Source: Boswellia sacra
Lineage: Eukaryota > Streptophyta > Magnoliopsida > Sapindales > Burseraceae
Length of the DNA: 64,000 nucleotides
Reading direction: 5' to 3'
Assembly: GCA_013180625.2 (NCBI GenBank)
Contig: SNVD02007530.1
Location: 186,001 to 250,000, forward strand
Shown here: positions 48,242 to 59,333 of the stretch, piece by piece
Layout of the letters: each line of letters begins with the position of its first letter
Position numbering within the stretch: position 1 is the stretch's first letter
Notes under the pieces: model-generated
What the model saw: only the letters and a program-made list of their open reading frames with translations
Databases searched by the model: none
What the model was told of the DNA's origin: nothing
Position numbers and translations under genes: made by a program

Positions 48242-49996
48242 AACACACACAAATAAGAAGACACAAATACATTATACTTCTCCCCCTATTTTTCTCAGCA
48301 AATGCCAAAGTTAAACACAACATAACATCCAAAGTTATAACAGAAATAGCTAACAGCACCAGAAATAGAAACAAGATTCATAAATATGAGTCAATATTCA
48401 ACTCTAGTGAGCTAACCGAGACTTGGATGCCTCATGTGACTGAGACTGTGAGGTGTCATTTGACAGAATCTGGGTTTCTGAAGAGACCATGATTGTTGCA
48501 GAAATTTCTAAGTTCTCTTGGTTAACCTAATAGATAATTATTTACTTTTAATTAATTTACATAAAAAGTTTAAATTTAAAATTTATATATTTAATACTGG
48601 ATATTATATATTTTTATCTTGAGGGCATTTATATTCGATTAATTTATAAACTATTCATTTTCATTGATGCTTCCATTGTCAAACCAAACAATGGAAAAGT
48701 ATTACTAAACCATTCTTTTAATCCCATTTTTTCCTTTAACTCTACTTTTCCTTTCCATCTATTATTCGTATTTCCTCAAATGGAACATGCCCTTAGGGCA
48801 TCAAAGCAAAAAGAAGAGTGATAAAATTAGGACTGAATGTGTACAAACGTTTACTGAAATGTGAAGAAATTAGGATTGGAAGCAAAACTGATGTTGGGTT
48901 TGAACTACTATCATCACTTCATCGAATCACCATCACTCAAATGAGAAGATTGGATTTCAGGCACGTGCAAAGTTCTATAACTTGTGCGTGATAGTTGTGC
49001 ATTACATTGGATGGTGGGCAAGCAGTGCTAAATATGGACGAGAGAGTGGAGCAAAATGTGAAGTGGAATTGAGAGGATTTGATGAGAGGTGAATATGAAG
49101 TCGAGAGGAGGAATTAAGGATTTGATGAGAAGAAATTAGGATTGGGGCATGAAGAGAAAAGAGAGAGAAAGGACAAAAGGTAAAGAGAAAAAGACAAAAG
49201 ATTGTTTACAGCGGTTTCATTAGAAGTGTAGTAAATATTTTAAATATTTGCTGCATTTATGGTAGGCCACCACAAAAATTGACCCTTTACTGCATTTTTT
49301 AAGAACCCCTGTAAATGAGTGTAGTAAAAGGTGCTTTTTCTAGTGGTGAATTAGTTTAATAATTAAATTACGTAAAAGGTAGCTTAAATTAAATATATTT
49401 AAAATATTTTATTATTATATAGTCAACTTAATCAAGTATATTTATTCAAACAATAGATTAAATAATTAAAAATAAAACACAATCTAAATTGTTCAACTCA
49501 TACATTAATTAATTAATTGTACATAATAGTGACTAAATATTGAAATCATTTTAAGTAATTAATAAATTATTATTAATAATTATAAAAAGACATTAACGGG
49601 GACTGTGGGTAGCTACTCGCCTAAGTGAAAATATCCCCTCCCCTCCCTTGAGCACCCGCTAAAGAACTCTCTATCTCCCCCTTTTTCTCTCTCTTCAACA
49701 CAACAACTCTTCTTAAAATGCCTAAATACAGGCCCTAACCCATAAACAAAATCAAAGGACTGAGATTAATAAAAATTCATCCTTTGCTCTCCAACTCTTA
49801 TTTTCGCACTATTAAAATCAAAAGCCCTAAACAGGATGTAGTTTTCTCTTGTTCTTTTAATCTACTGATGTCATTATGGGCTGTTTCACCAATTTTTGAT
49901 CCACTTGATGCATACAAAAATTAAAAAGTCAGTTTACACCCAAAAAAAATAATAATAATAATTTCAATAGTCAGTTAAGGACTATGAAGGACTGAC
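48242..49996. other. Intergenic DNA with a CACTA-like terminus
   Basis: At 49204-49345 a stretch with TTTACAGCGG, TTTACTGCATTTTTTAAG and the end CTTTTTCTAGTGGTG looks like the right end of a CACTA-type element (reverse complement CACCACTAGAAAAAG). The opposite end was not found. 49630-49850 is more C-rich and could include a decayed exon or leader, but nothing was recognised. Confidence 0.4.
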
Positions 49997-51262
49997 CTGA
50001 TCAACTAAAATCTTGGCTATTAAGGCATGTGGATATTTAGTAGGATCCTTGTTGTTGTCCGTCTTCATCATATCATGAATCCTGCCCAAGGAAAAGTCAG
50101 TTTGAGTTTCATATCACATTAACAAGTACTAATTAAATTGGGAGAAAAAAAAAACTGCTTAGTAGCTTTAAGCAAAGAAGACAATAGTAAGCATCTATAC
50201 AACACAAAAATAGGGAGAAAGGTTTAAATCCTTATGCTTTTCAAAGTGAGGTGATCTAGCTATTATCTTTGCGCTGCTTTGCACCTTGAGCAAAAGAAAC
50301 AATTTTTTCTTACTATTTTTGTTTACTTTTGTCTTTTATTTAGTCTACATCATAAATTTTCAATCAAGATTCTCATTTACCATATCACATGTACAAGTTT
50401 GTTGAACTCCTAATCATCCATGTTGCAATACCCATCAATAACCATCTTCAAGCTAAACAAGATGAAAAGAGAGTGCAAGACACATCTTGCTAACTAAATT
50501 ATTAACCCCACCTGGAGAATCTAAATAAATAATTCAAAAGCTACCAAGTAAGTTTATCAAAGTGAGAATATGTGAGCCTCAATAAACTTGTCATCTATAG
50601 CTTAGTTGATATCAGACCTACAAAATTGCAATGGTGCGGCTAGAAGACCAGAACCCGGAATACACTCTACAAACTTGTTATCGCAATGCTTATTAACCTT
50701 AACTAAAGGGCATGTAAGAACAAGAGCATACTCACCATCCTTTCTACCAATTGCATTCTTACACCCTTTACATCTATAGTTAACCGAGCATCCAATGTTG
50801 CCTTAAAGAAAAATGTGAATAAATAAATAAAACACTCATTGTTAATCACTTCATATAGAGTGTCAAAGGAGTATTGGATTTATTAAGAACTCAAACTTGA
50901 TAACAGTCACGGTATTTCTTTGGGCAACATGATTTCCTTGCAATTGCTGCCTCTTTTATATCTTCCCGAAGTTGGTGTTTTGTTAGATTTATCCTACAAT
51001 TGCAAATAACAACCAGGTTTATAAGCAGCTTGAAATTTCTGTTCAGCAAATAGTAATGTCAGATTTGTAATGTAACCCAAGCTCGGGTATAGGATCGAGC
51101 TCCTAATAACTTTGGAAGCAAATGCAAGTGGGTTTTGAGATTTGATCTGTTCACGAGTTGCAAGAATAGTATCTTCATGAATAGGCTTGTTAAAGCAATC
51201 TTGACATGAACATGCCTTTGTATAGTAAACACCAATAGTAAAGCATCCAGAGTAACCATATA
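49997..51262 (-). pseudogene. TSO1-like CXC (CPP family) protein fragment
   Basis: Three separated minus-strand pieces follow the order of a plant CPP/TSO1 protein. The first (about 51262-51059) reads [20 protein letters not shown] then [18 protein letters not shown], the end of the first CXC motif plus linker. The second (about 50996-50885) reads NKTPTSGRYKRGSNCK then, after a frameshift, CPKKYRDCYQ, the start of the second CXC motif with one Cys lost. The third (about 50808-50590) reads GCSVNYRCKGCKNAIGRKDG. A splice-bounded 85-nt exon at 50081-49997 (DPTKYPHALIAKILVDQ) may be its 3' part. Intact CXC proteins bind DNA through zinc and act in the nucleus in cell-division and flower control. 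The frameshift, Cys changes (Ser, Tyr) and missing N-terminus make this a pseudogene. A CXC assignment of the 85-nt exon is uncertain. Confidence 0.75.
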
Positions 51263-52552
51263 AAAAGAAACAAAATATAAAATGACAAGCATAACAAATG
51301 TAAGGAATTAAAGTCTAGTTTCCTTTCCATTAAAAACTTTTCATTTTTTACTCATAAACATTAGGAAAATCTTAAAAGAACAAAAACAAAGGTGATAAAT
51401 ATAAGAACAATAGAGTTGGAATAATAAAGAGAGGGACAGAGGAGGAAGAAAAAGAATCTAGAAAGGAGGATAATGCCAATCAAATTCACGAGGGTATCCT
51501 TTAATGGTAAGCAATAGAAAATTATTTTAACAATTTTTTTCACTACAGATTTATCTTCAGTCCCTGATTTTCATAACCATCTAGTAACACTATAAGGTCC
51601 ATAACTCCCAAAACCCTTAAATTGTAGTTGTCTAGGAACATAATATCTGGTAAATAGTTTTAAAAATCCAGCAACTATTTCCTTAGAATATTGGCATAAC
51701 CCTAGAATAGTAACATAACCTGCTACTTATAGGCAATTCCTTGGCCCTCTACCTTTTCCATGACAAGTCTATTACCATAGTTTCTTATTTTTTCAATGCA
51801 TCAACAAAGCAAAAATTAAAGGAAATTTCAGAAAGCATTTTTTTCTAAATGTCAATACCATAGGAATGAAGGAATGAAGCCAGCCCAGGAACTTCAACGC
51901 TTAATGACCAAGATCATCAATGGATGGAAACACCGTTGGATGAAGTAAAATACTGACTCTTTTTCAATTGGCATCGAGCTTGGGAAGCCATTCGTGATGG
52001 TTGACAAAGAAATCGTCACCGATGGAAGCCATAGCTAAAATGCTTTGATCCATCAGCTTAGAGTGGAACAGATTCAATTGTGGATCACACCCTCCTCAAT
52101 AGCGTTTCTTTGAATTCCTTTAGGCTACCCACGCAACTTTCACAACCTTATGCTGGTTCAAAATACGTGAAGAGCCAAACAAAATGAGAATCAGATGAGA
52201 TCTTGGAGGATTCCAATTCAAAGCTATAGTTGCGTATGGAAAATCAATTCTGTAATTCTAGTGTTTTGATCGAGAGAGGAGGAACTGTGAGGGGGGAAAT
52301 TCCTATGTAGTTAGTGAAGGTGTCGCCTAGTTGAGTCATTTGCGCTTGGTAATTAACGCATACAAGAAGGTGACGATAGGGAGAAGTAAGAGATTAGGGA
52401 CTCGGACGGAGTTAGGATTACAAAGGTCAGCAAGAAGAAGAGGACAGACAGCTTCTGGAAGGCTGATGCGTTTATAACTTCTATAACAAATTGTATAAGG
52501 TTAATCTTATAAAACTGAATAGTGAATTTGGCTAGGAAACGGTGAAAGGCAG
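51263..52552. other. Intergenic DNA beside the CXC pseudogene
   Basis: No supported exon. The last 70 bases (about 52486-52552) match 53886-53950 (TATAAGGT.AATCTTATAAA, TTTGGCTAGGAAA.GGTGAAAGG), that is, the edge of a tandem unit interrupted by the foldback element. Confidence 0.5.
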
Positions 52553-53707
52553 GAAAATTAAAAAAAATAGGCATTCTTAGTTGCTCAGGTGAAATTTAGA
52601 TACATCTTAATAAATGTTTATATTATAAATGCTTTCTTAAAAAAATGATTAAAAAGTTCTTTGAAATTCAATTTATTCATAAACTCTTTATTTCCTTCTT
52701 TCCTACACTTACCTCTTCCTATTTTCATAACCGTGTCCTATTTCTATAACCGTCTATTATTGTTAGCTTCGAATACCCTCGACAGCATCAGAAACGCAGT
52801 TTAAAACACAGTAAGAAGAACGAGAAACTTATTTTGTATTTAAGAATTTAGGGTAGATTTTAGGAATTTTGAATTTGGGGATTTGAGTTTGGGCTCGTAT
52901 TTTGTACTTATTCTGTGTTTTTGGGGCTAAATAAAATGTTATTTTATTGATTTTTTGGTTTGTGTGTGCAAAAATCGTGAAAACCGACGCGTTTTGTCGT
53001 GACGAAGACGATGATGAGTGTCAATTTTCGCTCGACACTCGACATACAGTGTCGAGTTCTGTCGGATGCTTCAACCGACACTCGCCACCAGGGTATTTTA
53101 CATAAAATCGACACTCGACATTTCCAATTACAACGATGTTGAGTGTCAGAGATATGCATCCGACAGGACTCGACACGATATCGATTGTCATAGCCATATA
53201 TCCGACAGGACTCGACACGTTGTAATTGGGAATGTCGAGTGTCGGTTTTATGTAAAATGCTGTGGTGGCGAGTATCGGTTGAAGCATCCTACAGAACTCG
53301 ACACCGTATGTCGAGTGTCGAGCGAAAATTGACACTCGCCATCGTCTTCGTCACGACAAAACGCGTCGGTTTCTACGATTTTTACACACATTAAACCAAA
53401 AAATCAACAAAATAACACTTTATTTAGCCCCAAAAACACAGAATAAGTACAAAATACGAGCCCAAACTCAAATTTCCAAATTCAAAATCCCTTAAAATCA
53501 ATTCCAAATCCCTTAAAATCTCCCATACAGTGTAGAAAGAGTGTTTCATGATGTTTCTTTCTTTTTTTTTCTTCTTTCTTTTCAAGTTTGAGTTTCAAAT
53601 GTCATTTTAGTCATTTTTTTGAAGAAAGTGTCTTTGACATGAAAATTTTTCAGGATGTGTCTAAATTTTACTTAAGGTCCCTAATTTTATCTATTTTTTC
53701 AATTTTC
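52553..53707. mobile_element. Foldback (long inverted repeat) MULE derivative
   Basis: The whole element is a large imperfect palindrome centred near 53180 with arms of roughly 530-620 bases. Matching arm segments are 52962-53100 and, inverted, 53265-53400 (CACTCGCCA, TTTTGTCGTGACGAAGACGATG), and 52860-52960 with 53400-53480 (CAGAATAAGTACAAAATACGAG inverted). The outer ends, GAAAATTAAAAAAAATAG and its inverted partner, are the terminal repeat of MULE-2. The arms match MULE-2's right end (24995-25451). No target duplication was resolved and no protein is encoded. Confidence 0.85.
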
Positions 53708-54120
53708 TCTTTTGTTGACAACTTTTTTTAGGCATGTACAACTTCATAACCCGTTGACAACTTTTAGAGCCCGACTTTTATATAGTTTTTGGAAATTTTG
53801 GTTATCCCCCTTTAGGAGTGAAAAGTAACTTCGTTTACGATTTTTTTTTCACGAGTTACAACTTTTATTTGTGGTTTACGTCTTTTATACAAAATGGTAT
53901 AAGGTCAATCTTATAAAGATGAATAGTAAATTTGGCTAGGAAATGGTGAAAGGAAATAATGCTGTTTACAACTTTTTTAGGCATTTAAAACTTTTATAAG
54001 CCTATTTATAACTTTTATAAGCACATTTACGACTTTCATATGGCTTTTTAAAATTTCAGTTTTCTCCCCTTGCGAGTGAATAGTAACTTCGTTTGCTTTT
54101 TTTTTTTTTTTTGCAATTTA
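53708..54120. repeat. Diverged tandem units of about 245 bp
   Basis: TTGACAACTTTTTTAGGCAT (about 53715) recurs as TTTACAACTTTTTTAGGCAT (about 53958). The same order of ACTTTTATA, TTTT.TCCCC, GAGTGAA.AGTAACTTCGTTT follows in both. The end of an earlier unit lies at 52486-52552, on the other side of the foldback element. Confidence 0.7.
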
Positions 54121-54176
54121 CACTTTTGGGTCCACGTGTATGCCTAAATCACATGACCAAATTATTTCGCATCTTA

Positions 54177-54953
54177 TGTACGAAAATTTTGATTTAATTT
54201 AAAATTCTAATAAGACTTTAATTATTGTTCAACGTTTTCTAAAATACAACTTTAATTAGATGAATCCTAATAGAAATAGGATAACTATTAGTATCCTACT
54301 CTAGAAGGAATAATGCATGTGGACATTTTATTGACCAAATATATTATCCTAGGTTGTTTAGGAGAATATATGATTTATTCAATTATGCATTATGTCTAAT
54401 TAAGTTATTTCCATATAATAATTATGTTTCCGTAGGTGAAGGAAAGACAAATCAAGCTGAACAAGCAACACTTTATAAAGAGTAGCCTATGCACATTAGA
54501 AAGTAGACGTATTCTGTTATTTGTGAAAAGCAAGTTTGAGAGCACGTCCTGTAATCTTTATTGTTGTTTATGTGTATGTGTGAAGTTGTAAGCTTCTATT
54601 GAGTGTTATAGGTCATTTAAGGCTTAATGTTTTAGGCACTTGCATGAGTCTATAACTAGATTGTGTGTTATGTCATTCTTAATAGTATTGTGTTAAGTGA
54701 ACAATAATAAAGAGTATGTAGTGCTGCTAGTATTTAGTCCTACGGAGATTTGATTTATAAAGATTAGGTTAGTGTGTGAGAGATAGCCTACCACTATAAA
54801 TTTTCCTAAAGATTGTAAACAAAAGAAACATAGTGAATTGTAACTCAAAGCTATTTGTGGATTTAAATTTTATAATCAAACCACCATGTGTTGATTTATT
54901 TAACTGTTTTTGTTATATTTTGCTTAACTAATCTATCACATTCAGATCTCACA
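54177..54953 (+). mobile_element. 5' LTR of a Ty1/Copia-type retrotransposon
   Basis: Begins TGTACG and ends CTCACA, with a primer-binding-site-like TCGTATCAGAGCAGG right after it (54956-54970; tRNA-iMet-type PBS in plant Copia elements is TGGTATCAGAGC). It matches the antisense LTR at 47066-48229 in its 3' half. The internal region follows at once as gag. No 3' LTR for this copy was found, so the element is truncated. Confidence 0.7.
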
Positions 54954-55017
54954 ATTCGTATCAGAGCAGGTTTCATTGACATACTGGTGAAAAACGTTCT
55001 CTTATTGATTTGAAGGC

Positions 55018-55905
55018 ATGGATATAAGAGGTTCGGTTGCTCATGCACCTATGCTTAAAGAAGGAAATTATGCATATTAGCAGGTTCGTAGGAGAGCTTT
55101 CATAAAATTCATTGATGAAAGAGTTTGGAGCAACATTGTAACTGGTTGGATACCTGTAACAAGATGAAATGCATTTGGGATCATGGACGAAAAATCGCAA
55201 GCTGAATGGACCGAAGCAGAATATAGTGTAGCTAGTTGGATTTCAAAGGCAATCAATGCAATTTTCAATGCTCTAAGTACTCATCAATTTGGTTTGATTT
55301 ATACTTGCACTCTTTTAAAAGAAGCTTGGAACATCCTTGTCGTAAGCTGAACGGACCGAAGCAGAATATAGTGCAGCTAGTTGGAGTTCAAAGGCAATCA
55401 ATGCAATTTTCAATTCTGTAAGTACTCATTAATTTGGTTTGATTTATACTTGCACTGTTTTAAAAGAAGCTTGGAACATCCTTGAGGTAAGGCATAAAGG
55501 TACAACATCTGTTAAAAGATTTAAATTACTTGCATTGACTTCCTAATTTGAAAATTTAACAATGCATGAGGTTGAATCAATTGTTGACTTTTATGCTAAG
55601 CCTTGTCATATAACCAACTCATCTTTTATGTTTGGTGAAAGGTATTTGGATGCTAAAAATGTTGGAAGATCCTTAGATCTTTACCAGATAAATTTTAGAC
55701 CAAAGTCACAACTACTAAGGAATCAAAAAATCTGGATGAGAGGATTAATGAATTAATCAGGTCTTTACAAACTTATGAGATGAACCAGAAATCAAAGAAG
55801 AAAGGGAAGAGTATTGCATTTGCTGCAAGACAGAAAACATAGATAATGAAAGTGTTGGTGAGTTTGATGAAATTGATGAAAAGCAGATGGCATGTTTGAA
55901 TGCTA
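55018..55905 (+). pseudogene. Copia gag relic with internal 145-bp duplication
   Basis: From ATG at 55018 the reading (with frame changes) shows gag features of plant Copia elements: RAFIKFIDERVWSNIVTGW, then SQAEWTEAEYSVASWISKAI, then NAIFNALSTHQFGLIYTC, and MHEVESIVDFYAKPCHITNS. An in-frame TAG follows NYAY. A 145-bp segment (from about 55201) is repeated at 55346, shifting the frame. The sequence stops at about 55905 where a Pack-MULE-like element begins, and no gag or pol follows on the other side. Confidence 0.8.
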
Positions 55906-55913
55906 AAACAAAA

Positions 55914-57490
55914 GGGTTATTAATTTTTACCCCCTAAGGTTAGGCCAAAATACCCATTCATCCTTGACTTATCAAAAATATCTTATTTGCCCTTGCGGTT
56001 TGATTTCACCGTTAAAGTTAACAAAAAAAAAATGTCATCTAAAAATCATTTAACCCAAATAAACAATAAATAGACTATAATAGCTCTTTCTTAACCGTTT
56101 AACTAGTCAATAAACATAAATTAATAATAAATAATAATAAAATTTAACAAAAATAGAAATCTTATTCCTCTTCTCTCACTTCTCTCGGTCCTCTCTCTCT
56201 CTCTTCTTTCTCTGATTCACTACCTCTCTGACCTCTCTGCCTCCCTCTCTGACCTCTCTGCCTTTCTCTATCCTCTCCTTCTCCCCCGCTGGCACCACCC
56301 TCTCCACCACGTCCTCTCCCTCTATTCTTATTTGTTTTGTTAGCCGCTGCCTCGCTCATGCATCACTTCTTCTCTGTTTTGTTGGCCCTTGCCTCACTTC
56401 TTCTCTGCTCACATCTTCTTCTTCTTCTTTTCCCCTTTAGGGTGGGGTGTGGATATGGATCTCAGGAGAGTCAAGTATAACCTAGTTTCTAGAACGTCAA
56501 TGTCTTGTCCTCGTGCTAGTGGAGCGGCAGCTTATGTGAAAGCTACTCCCCTATGTTCTCCTACTGTAATCAAGTCCACACTTTTGACCACAGCTAGGGG
56601 AAAATCCAAAGTTTTAATATTTATATTTCTCGAACTTCCCCACTAAATTTTTGTTTAATCCAAAATAGTGGATACTCCCTTGGATCCCATTAAAATTTTG
56701 TTTTAATCAGCAATTTCTGTTTATGACCCCAATTTATGGATCTGGCTACATCAATCCGAGCCAAGCAGTTCCCAAATTTTATTTATCATCTGGGTACGAA
56801 TAAATTTGTTTAGAGATCAAAAATTATGGTAAAACAGAAAATTTTGATAATTGAAATTTTCTTCTCAAACAAACAGAACCCATGTAGCTTTTTATCTGGT
56901 TTGTTTTTTTGTTTGTGTAAAATTTTGAAAGCAAACCCAGAACAAAACACCATCAATTTTAAGAACTTGCAAATCTTTAGTGACTATGGTGAACCAAATT
57001 TAGAGTCTCAAAACATAAGATCTATTGAAAAAGACACTTTTAGAACTATATAATGTATATTTTAAAGTATATATATATATATAGGTAAAATTGGTAACTT
57101 TGATTTTGAGAAAGAGATGGGATTTGCTATTTTTTTTTTTAATTTGTTTATGGGTTTGATTTGTAGATGGTTCACCATGCTTTTCCTGGGTGTTTTTGTT
57201 TCTGGGTTGCGTTGATGGAGTGGTGCCCTGCCATGGGAGTTGTGAGTGGTGAAGAATGGTGAATGCATTGAATGGTCAGGGGAAATTTGGGTCTTTCTTT
57301 CTTTCTTTCTCTTTTTTTTTGTTTTTGTTTTTTTTGTCATATATGCTAGCGTGTCAATGTGAATATAACTAAGATTAACATTTTACCCTTTCTTAGTTAA
57401 GTTTCAACAGTGAAATCAAACCTCAGGGGCAAATCATGTATTTATAGTAAGTCAGGGATGAAACGTGAACCCTAAAATAAAATTATTAAT
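55914..57490. mobile_element. Pack-MULE-like element
   Basis: The left end (TTATTAATTTTTACCCCCTAAG...CAAAATACCCATTCATCC) matches the right end inverted (TTAATAATTTTATTTTAGGG...CGTTTCATCCCTGACTTA). The match continues through TTGCCC.TG.GGTTTGATTTCAC over about 110 bp. No transposase is present, but a fragment of a cellular subtilase gene lies inside (56461-56598). Target duplications were not resolved because the flanks are AT-rich. Confidence 0.7.
56461..56598 (+). pseudogene. Captured subtilisin-like protease fragment (catalytic Ser region)
   Basis: About 46 codons read RRVKYNLVSRTSMSCPRASG then AAAYVKATPLCSPTVIKSTL and LTTAR. This is the conserved region around the active-site serine of plant subtilases, where the family consensus is roughly YN..SGTSMSCPH.SG, then AAYVK and SP..IKSALMTTA. 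Gly before TSMSCP is Arg and the following His is Arg, so the oxyanion/catalytic neighbourhood is damaged. No other subtilase exon is present. Its position between MULE-type termini indicates transposon capture (transduplication). Confidence 0.8.
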
Positions 57491-57559
57491 GAAGTTTAGT
57501 TATCTCTATGTGCGTGTGAATATATATTAACTATTATTAAAAAAGTTTGTTATATTTTT

Positions 57560-58281
57560 TGGAATACGTTTGTTATAATTTATTTTTAGTAACGTAATTT
57601 TAAATTTATTATTTAATTACAATTTTCCATAAAAAAAATTTAGTTGTATGTATATATTTTAAATTTTGACCTTTTTAGCGTACAATATTTTCGTTGCTAT
57701 AAACTTTACAAATTACAATTTATTTTTTTTAAAAAAACAAAAATGCCTTTTAGCGATAAAATCATGGCATTTAGCAATAATCTAATTCGTTGCCCAATGA
57801 TGATCTACAAGACAAAATAATTTTGTTGTTGAAAATTACATTGAATAATAAAATTATTTCATCATCGAATTAAATTTTAGTCACATATTTTTTTTTTCAT
57901 TGTGACCTTTTTTAGCGACAAAAATATCCCTCGCTAAAAACTCTACAAACAACAATTTATTTTTTTATAGAAAGAAAAAATGACTTTGAGTGGCAAAATC
58001 ATGACATTTAGTAACAATCTAATTCATAGCTTAATATCCTTTTTAATGATGAAATTAATTTTGACGTTAAATATCATTTTTAGCAACGAAATTGAATGTG
58101 ATTTTCAACGACTTCTTTTTTTCATCATTGAGAGTCTTTTGTGACGTGCTTTTCACGATGATTCGCAATGAAAGAAAGTCTCGTTGCTAAAGGAAATTTC
58201 AAGGAAAATGTCGTCGCTAAATCTAATTTTCACTTTCGTAACGAAATCTGTTCATCATTAAAATTTGTTTTTCTTGAAGTG
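57560..58281. mobile_element. CACTA-type element fragment, right end
   Basis: The stretch ends TTTTTCTTGAAGTG (58268-58281), the inverted form of a CACTTCAAGAAAAA-type CACTA terminus. It carries typical subterminal repeats. A unit with AACT.TACAAA..ACAATTTATTTTTTT, then AAAATCATG.CATTTAG.AA, then AATCTAATTC occurs at about 57703 and again at about 57938 (period about 235). GTCGCTAAA/CGTTGCTAAA words recur. No left end and no transposase were identified. Confidence 0.65.
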
Positions 58282-58562
58282 TATTAAAGATGAATAATAA
58301 TAATGATAATAGTAATAATAATTAAAGATGGCAATTTTGTTACGTCAGCTGTGATTTGGTCACTTAGCTTGAAATGCCTTTGTGGAGTTGTCTTTGATGA
58401 ACCCGTGCCAGATATCAAACAATTGTTTTGAGCTATAAAAAATTCGGTGATCTGGAATATAACAAGGTAATATATTAATTCTCACCCACATGGTAGCTAA
58501 CAATGATTATTAATTTATTACTATGGAATTGCAAATGGAGTATAGCACTCAATTGTTTTATG

Positions 58563-58890
58563 GCTTTGGTTATGGAATAGCGATTGTATCGTGAAACCGT
58601 TTTCAAATTTTTTACGAATTTAATGTAAAAATTGTAAATTCTTGTATAAAAGTTTAAATATGAAAAAAATTGTAAATAAATAATTATATAACTATTTTTA
58701 ACTTTTTATAAATTAATGTAAAGGTTATAAATCATCGTACAAAAGTTATAAATATAAAAAATTATTTATTTATACCTTCTTTTTTACATTTACTATATTT
58801 ATACGATGATTTATAATTTTTATATTAAATTTACAAAAAAAATAAAAATAGATAAACGGTACATCGATTGTAACATAATATGCCCCAGTT
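58563..58890. mobile_element. Palindromic MITE-like insertion
   Basis: Absent from copy A of the block, where TTTTATTGGTCATG is continuous. The left half (CGATTGTATCGTGAAACCG, ACGAATTTAATGTAAAAATTG) is an imperfect inverted match to the right half (ACCGTTTATC..., AAATTTAATATAAAAATTATAAATCATCG read inverted). It encodes no protein. The superfamily is not clear. Confidence 0.6.
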
Positions 58891-59333
58891 TATTGGTCAT
58901 GTTAGCTTTCCTAGACCGAATACTAAATGCTCAAAATAATAATTAGAAAAGGCTGAAATTAATGAATTAAGAACAATGATGTTTATTATTATTTCTAGTT
59001 GTAAAAATTAACGTCTTTCAATAAGATCATCCTAGAAAAAAATGTCAAGTTATGATGCGATTGAATCATTTTTTAAACAACATTTTAACAGATTGGAATT
59101 TCAAAGAGGAATCTTTGACATGGCATGGTTAATTTTTTGGTTTGTTCATTTTAAACTTTCATCTTCATAAGTGCACAAAAACATGAAGCAAAAATTATAT
59201 ATGTGTTGAAGTTTACTAATTTTCTAAATGAAGTTTGTGAAAATACGCTTCTTTTACGTTTAAGGGTTTGTACACTTGTATACCACAACGAAACTTACAA
59301 GTGGGTTAAATGATATTTTTAAAAAACTGTTTG

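Noticed and set aside
51969..52040. Minus-strand 22-codon ORF (MASIGDDFFVNHHEWLPKLD) upstream of the CXC pseudogene
   Set aside because: Good-looking start, but too short and not part of CXC proteins as I know them; no splice support. Could be a lost first exon.
57062..57340. 92-codon minus-strand ORF starting with a Lys/Thr-rich stretch
   Set aside because: Caused by a TTTCTTTC-type run in the Pack-MULE right part.
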